DNA from: Vibrio maerlii
GTDB lineage: Bacteria; Pseudomonadota; Gammaproteobacteria; Enterobacterales; Vibrionaceae
Direction of reading: 5' to 3'
DNA length: 64,000 nucleotides
NCBI RefSeq assembly: GCF_003415655.1
Contig: NZ_QRHC01000004.1
Span: 186,001 to 250,000, forward strand
The notes beneath the pieces are model-generated. The model worked only from the letters and a program-made list of their open reading frames with translations, ran no database searches and was not told the DNA's origin. How positions within the stretch are numbered: position 1 is the stretch's first letter; the number at the start of each line of letters is the position of its first letter. The translations under genes and the position numbers were made by a program. Below, piece after piece: positions 63,007 through 64,000 of the stretch.

Positions 63007-63696
63007 ATGAAAGATATTCAAATGTTGAAGAAAGCGCTTAGTTTGTTATTACTCTCTTCTTTTTTAGCGGGCTGTTCGGCTCCTCGTATTCATGCGACTA
63101 AATTTACGTCCTATGACGATTTTTCTGCCGGCCCTGAGGGTGGGGTAGATCTTGTTTGGGCGCGTCTTGGGCTTAGAAGTGAAGAACGATTTAAAAAGAA
63201 GATGAAAGAGTACGACAGCGTCATCATAGATCGCGTGATCGTTGTTGTTAATGAAGAAGATCAACCATTAGACGATGATGATATCAACGAGCTTGTTGAG
63301 CACATGCAGGGTGAACTTAAAGAAAAAATTGCACCTTTTAAAGCCATTGTTGAAGAGCCAAGTGAGTCGACTCTGCGTATGAGCATAGCAATCAGCAATG
63401 TTGAGACCCCTAATCCAATTCTAGCGGTAACGAGCAGCATACTGCCATTTGGTATTGGTATGTCGACCATTTCAAAACTGACTACTGGTGAGCACACCAA
63501 TGTTGGTTCTGCTTCGATTGAAATCCTAGTCAGTGAATCGGTGAGTGAAAAACCGTTGTTTGCCGCCATCGATCGAGAGGCCGGAAACAAAGATTTCGGT
63601 ACCATGATTGATTCCCTTGATGATGCGAAAGACGCGATTGACTTTTGGGTAGATCGTTTAGGTGTTACTCTTCGTGAAGCCCAAGACGAAGAATAA
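63007..63696 (+). CDS. DUF3313-like lipoprotein
   Basis: Protein of 229 residues with lipobox SFLAGCSAP at ~19-27, so lipid anchored. YDSVIIDRVIVVVN, then LREAQDEE at the end, and STLRMSIAISNVETPNPILA, follow the DUF3313 pattern (unknown function). The start may also be the Met at 63022. It is followed within 10 nt by the DUF3820 gene, probably the same transcript. Confidence 0.75.
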   Translation: MKDIQMLKKALSLLLLSSFLAGCSAPRIHATKFTSYDDFSAGPEGGVDLVWARLGLRSEERFKKKMKEYDSVIIDRVIVVVNEEDQPLDDDDINELVEHMQGELKEKIAPFKAIVEEPSESTLRMSIAISNVETPNPILAVTSSILPFGIGMSTISKLTTGEHTNVGSASIEILVSESVSEKPLFAAIDREAGNKDFGTMIDSLDDAKDAIDFWVDRLGVTLREAQDEE

Positions 63697-63705
63697 TAGA
63701 AAACG

Positions 63706-63921
63706 ATGTTAGACAAAGAAAATCTGATTAAGCTAGCCCGCATTCAGATGCCATTTGGCAAATATGCGGGTAGGGTACTGATAGACTTACCAGAAGAATA
63801 CCTTCTGTGGTTCGACAAGAAAGGCTTCCCGGATGGAGAGCTAGGTAAGCTTCTTCAGCTATGTTTGGCCCTAAAAATCGAGGGGCTGGATAGCGTGGTG
63901 AAGCCGCTTAAAAGAATGTAG
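63706..63921 (+). CDS. DUF3820 family protein
   Basis: Protein of 71 residues. MPFGKYAGRVLIDLPEEYLL, then WFDKKGFPDGELGKLLQLCL is the DUF3820 signature (related to a putative quorum-sensing-regulated virulence factor of Pseudomonas); it is cytosolic and its function is not established. It lies 10 nt after the lipoprotein gene and is closed by a terminator at 63927. Confidence 0.9.
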   Translation: MLDKENLIKLARIQMPFGKYAGRVLIDLPEEYLLWFDKKGFPDGELGKLLQLCLALKIEGLDSVVKPLKRM

Positions 63922-63926
63922 AAAAG

Positions 63927-63957
63927 ACAAAGCCCGCTGTTCAAAAGCGGGCTTTGT
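63927..63957 (+). terminator. Terminator of the DUF3313-like/DUF3820 unit
   Basis: ACAAAGCCCGCT pairs with AGCGGGCTTTGT (12 bp, 7-nt loop). 6 nt after the stop. Confidence 0.9.
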
Positions 63958-64000
63958 TATGTTTGTAAGCTCAGACCTGAATTAGTACAGATTAATGCTT

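Overview
The window reads as ordinary chromosomal DNA of a Vibrio-type marine gammaproteobacterium. Support for this comes from a FabV enoyl reductase, an E. coli-like tryptophanase, a NaChBac-type sodium channel, DUF3389 and DUF3820 proteins, an MSHA-type pilin, and kbl-tdh. The gene mix (tna, secDF without yajC, kbl-tdh, many solute and envelope functions, no rRNA or tRNA and no ribosomal-protein clusters) suits the second chromosome of a vibrio. That placement is inference. No CRISPR array, prophage or integron was seen; the only insertion-sequence trace is a short IS256-type fragment near 60.7 kb.

Layout. 0-11 kb: a MscS-type channel cut by the left edge, a LysR regulator, two related outer-membrane barrels, a cation operon (ChaA-like, DedA, MgtE) and a secD-secF pair. 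10.7-17.3 kb: an accessory stretch with a truncated hydrolase-like protein, a DUF1254/DUF1214 protein, a third barrel, a secreted esterase, a gene-poor gap ending in an orphan terminator, a ricin-like secreted protein and a two-copy DUF1566 protein. 17.3-23 kb: tnaC-tnaA, a lipoprotein, a flavin reductase-like protein, a peptide deformylase and a GST. 23-36.5 kb: mostly single genes, including a CLCA_X protein, MFS, HD, AlkD-like, SemiSWEET, YcaQ-like, M48 protease, MenI-like thioesterase, SgrR-like regulator, EamA, YjdF-like and a J-domain protein. 36.5-46 kb: an ABC-class ATPase, a GAF-GGDEF-EAL protein, fabV, tesA, ybbA-ybbP and a lone pilin. 46-50.5 kb: a DnaA-box cluster, an FAD oxidoreductase and pxpABC. 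50.5-55.3 kb: a translationally coupled TonB receptor, YfiR and diguanylate cyclase operon. 55.3-64 kb: galE, cytochrome b562, LysR, kbl-tdh, the IS fragment, the sodium channel, envelope proteins and DUF3820.

How the genes work together. The ChaA-DedA-MgtE operon handles divalent cations and membrane homeostasis. pxpABC hydrolyses 5-oxoproline to glutamate. kbl-tdh degrades threonine to glycine and acetyl-CoA. tnaC-tnaA gives tryptophan-induced indole production. Two c-di-GMP proteins sit in the window: an EAL phosphodiesterase with a degenerate GGDEF domain, and a YfiN-like cyclase whose operon places a TonB-dependent receptor where Pseudomonas has YfiB.

The best second-look items are the TonB receptor/YfiR/cyclase operon, the tnaC leader without a terminal proline, a 223-bp element with 31-bp inverted arms after the J-domain gene, the four DnaA-like boxes near 46.33 kb, the overlapping start codons of tesA and ybbA, and several gene remnants: a LysR C-terminus, the IS256 end, a possible oxidoreductase start, and half of a hydrolase.
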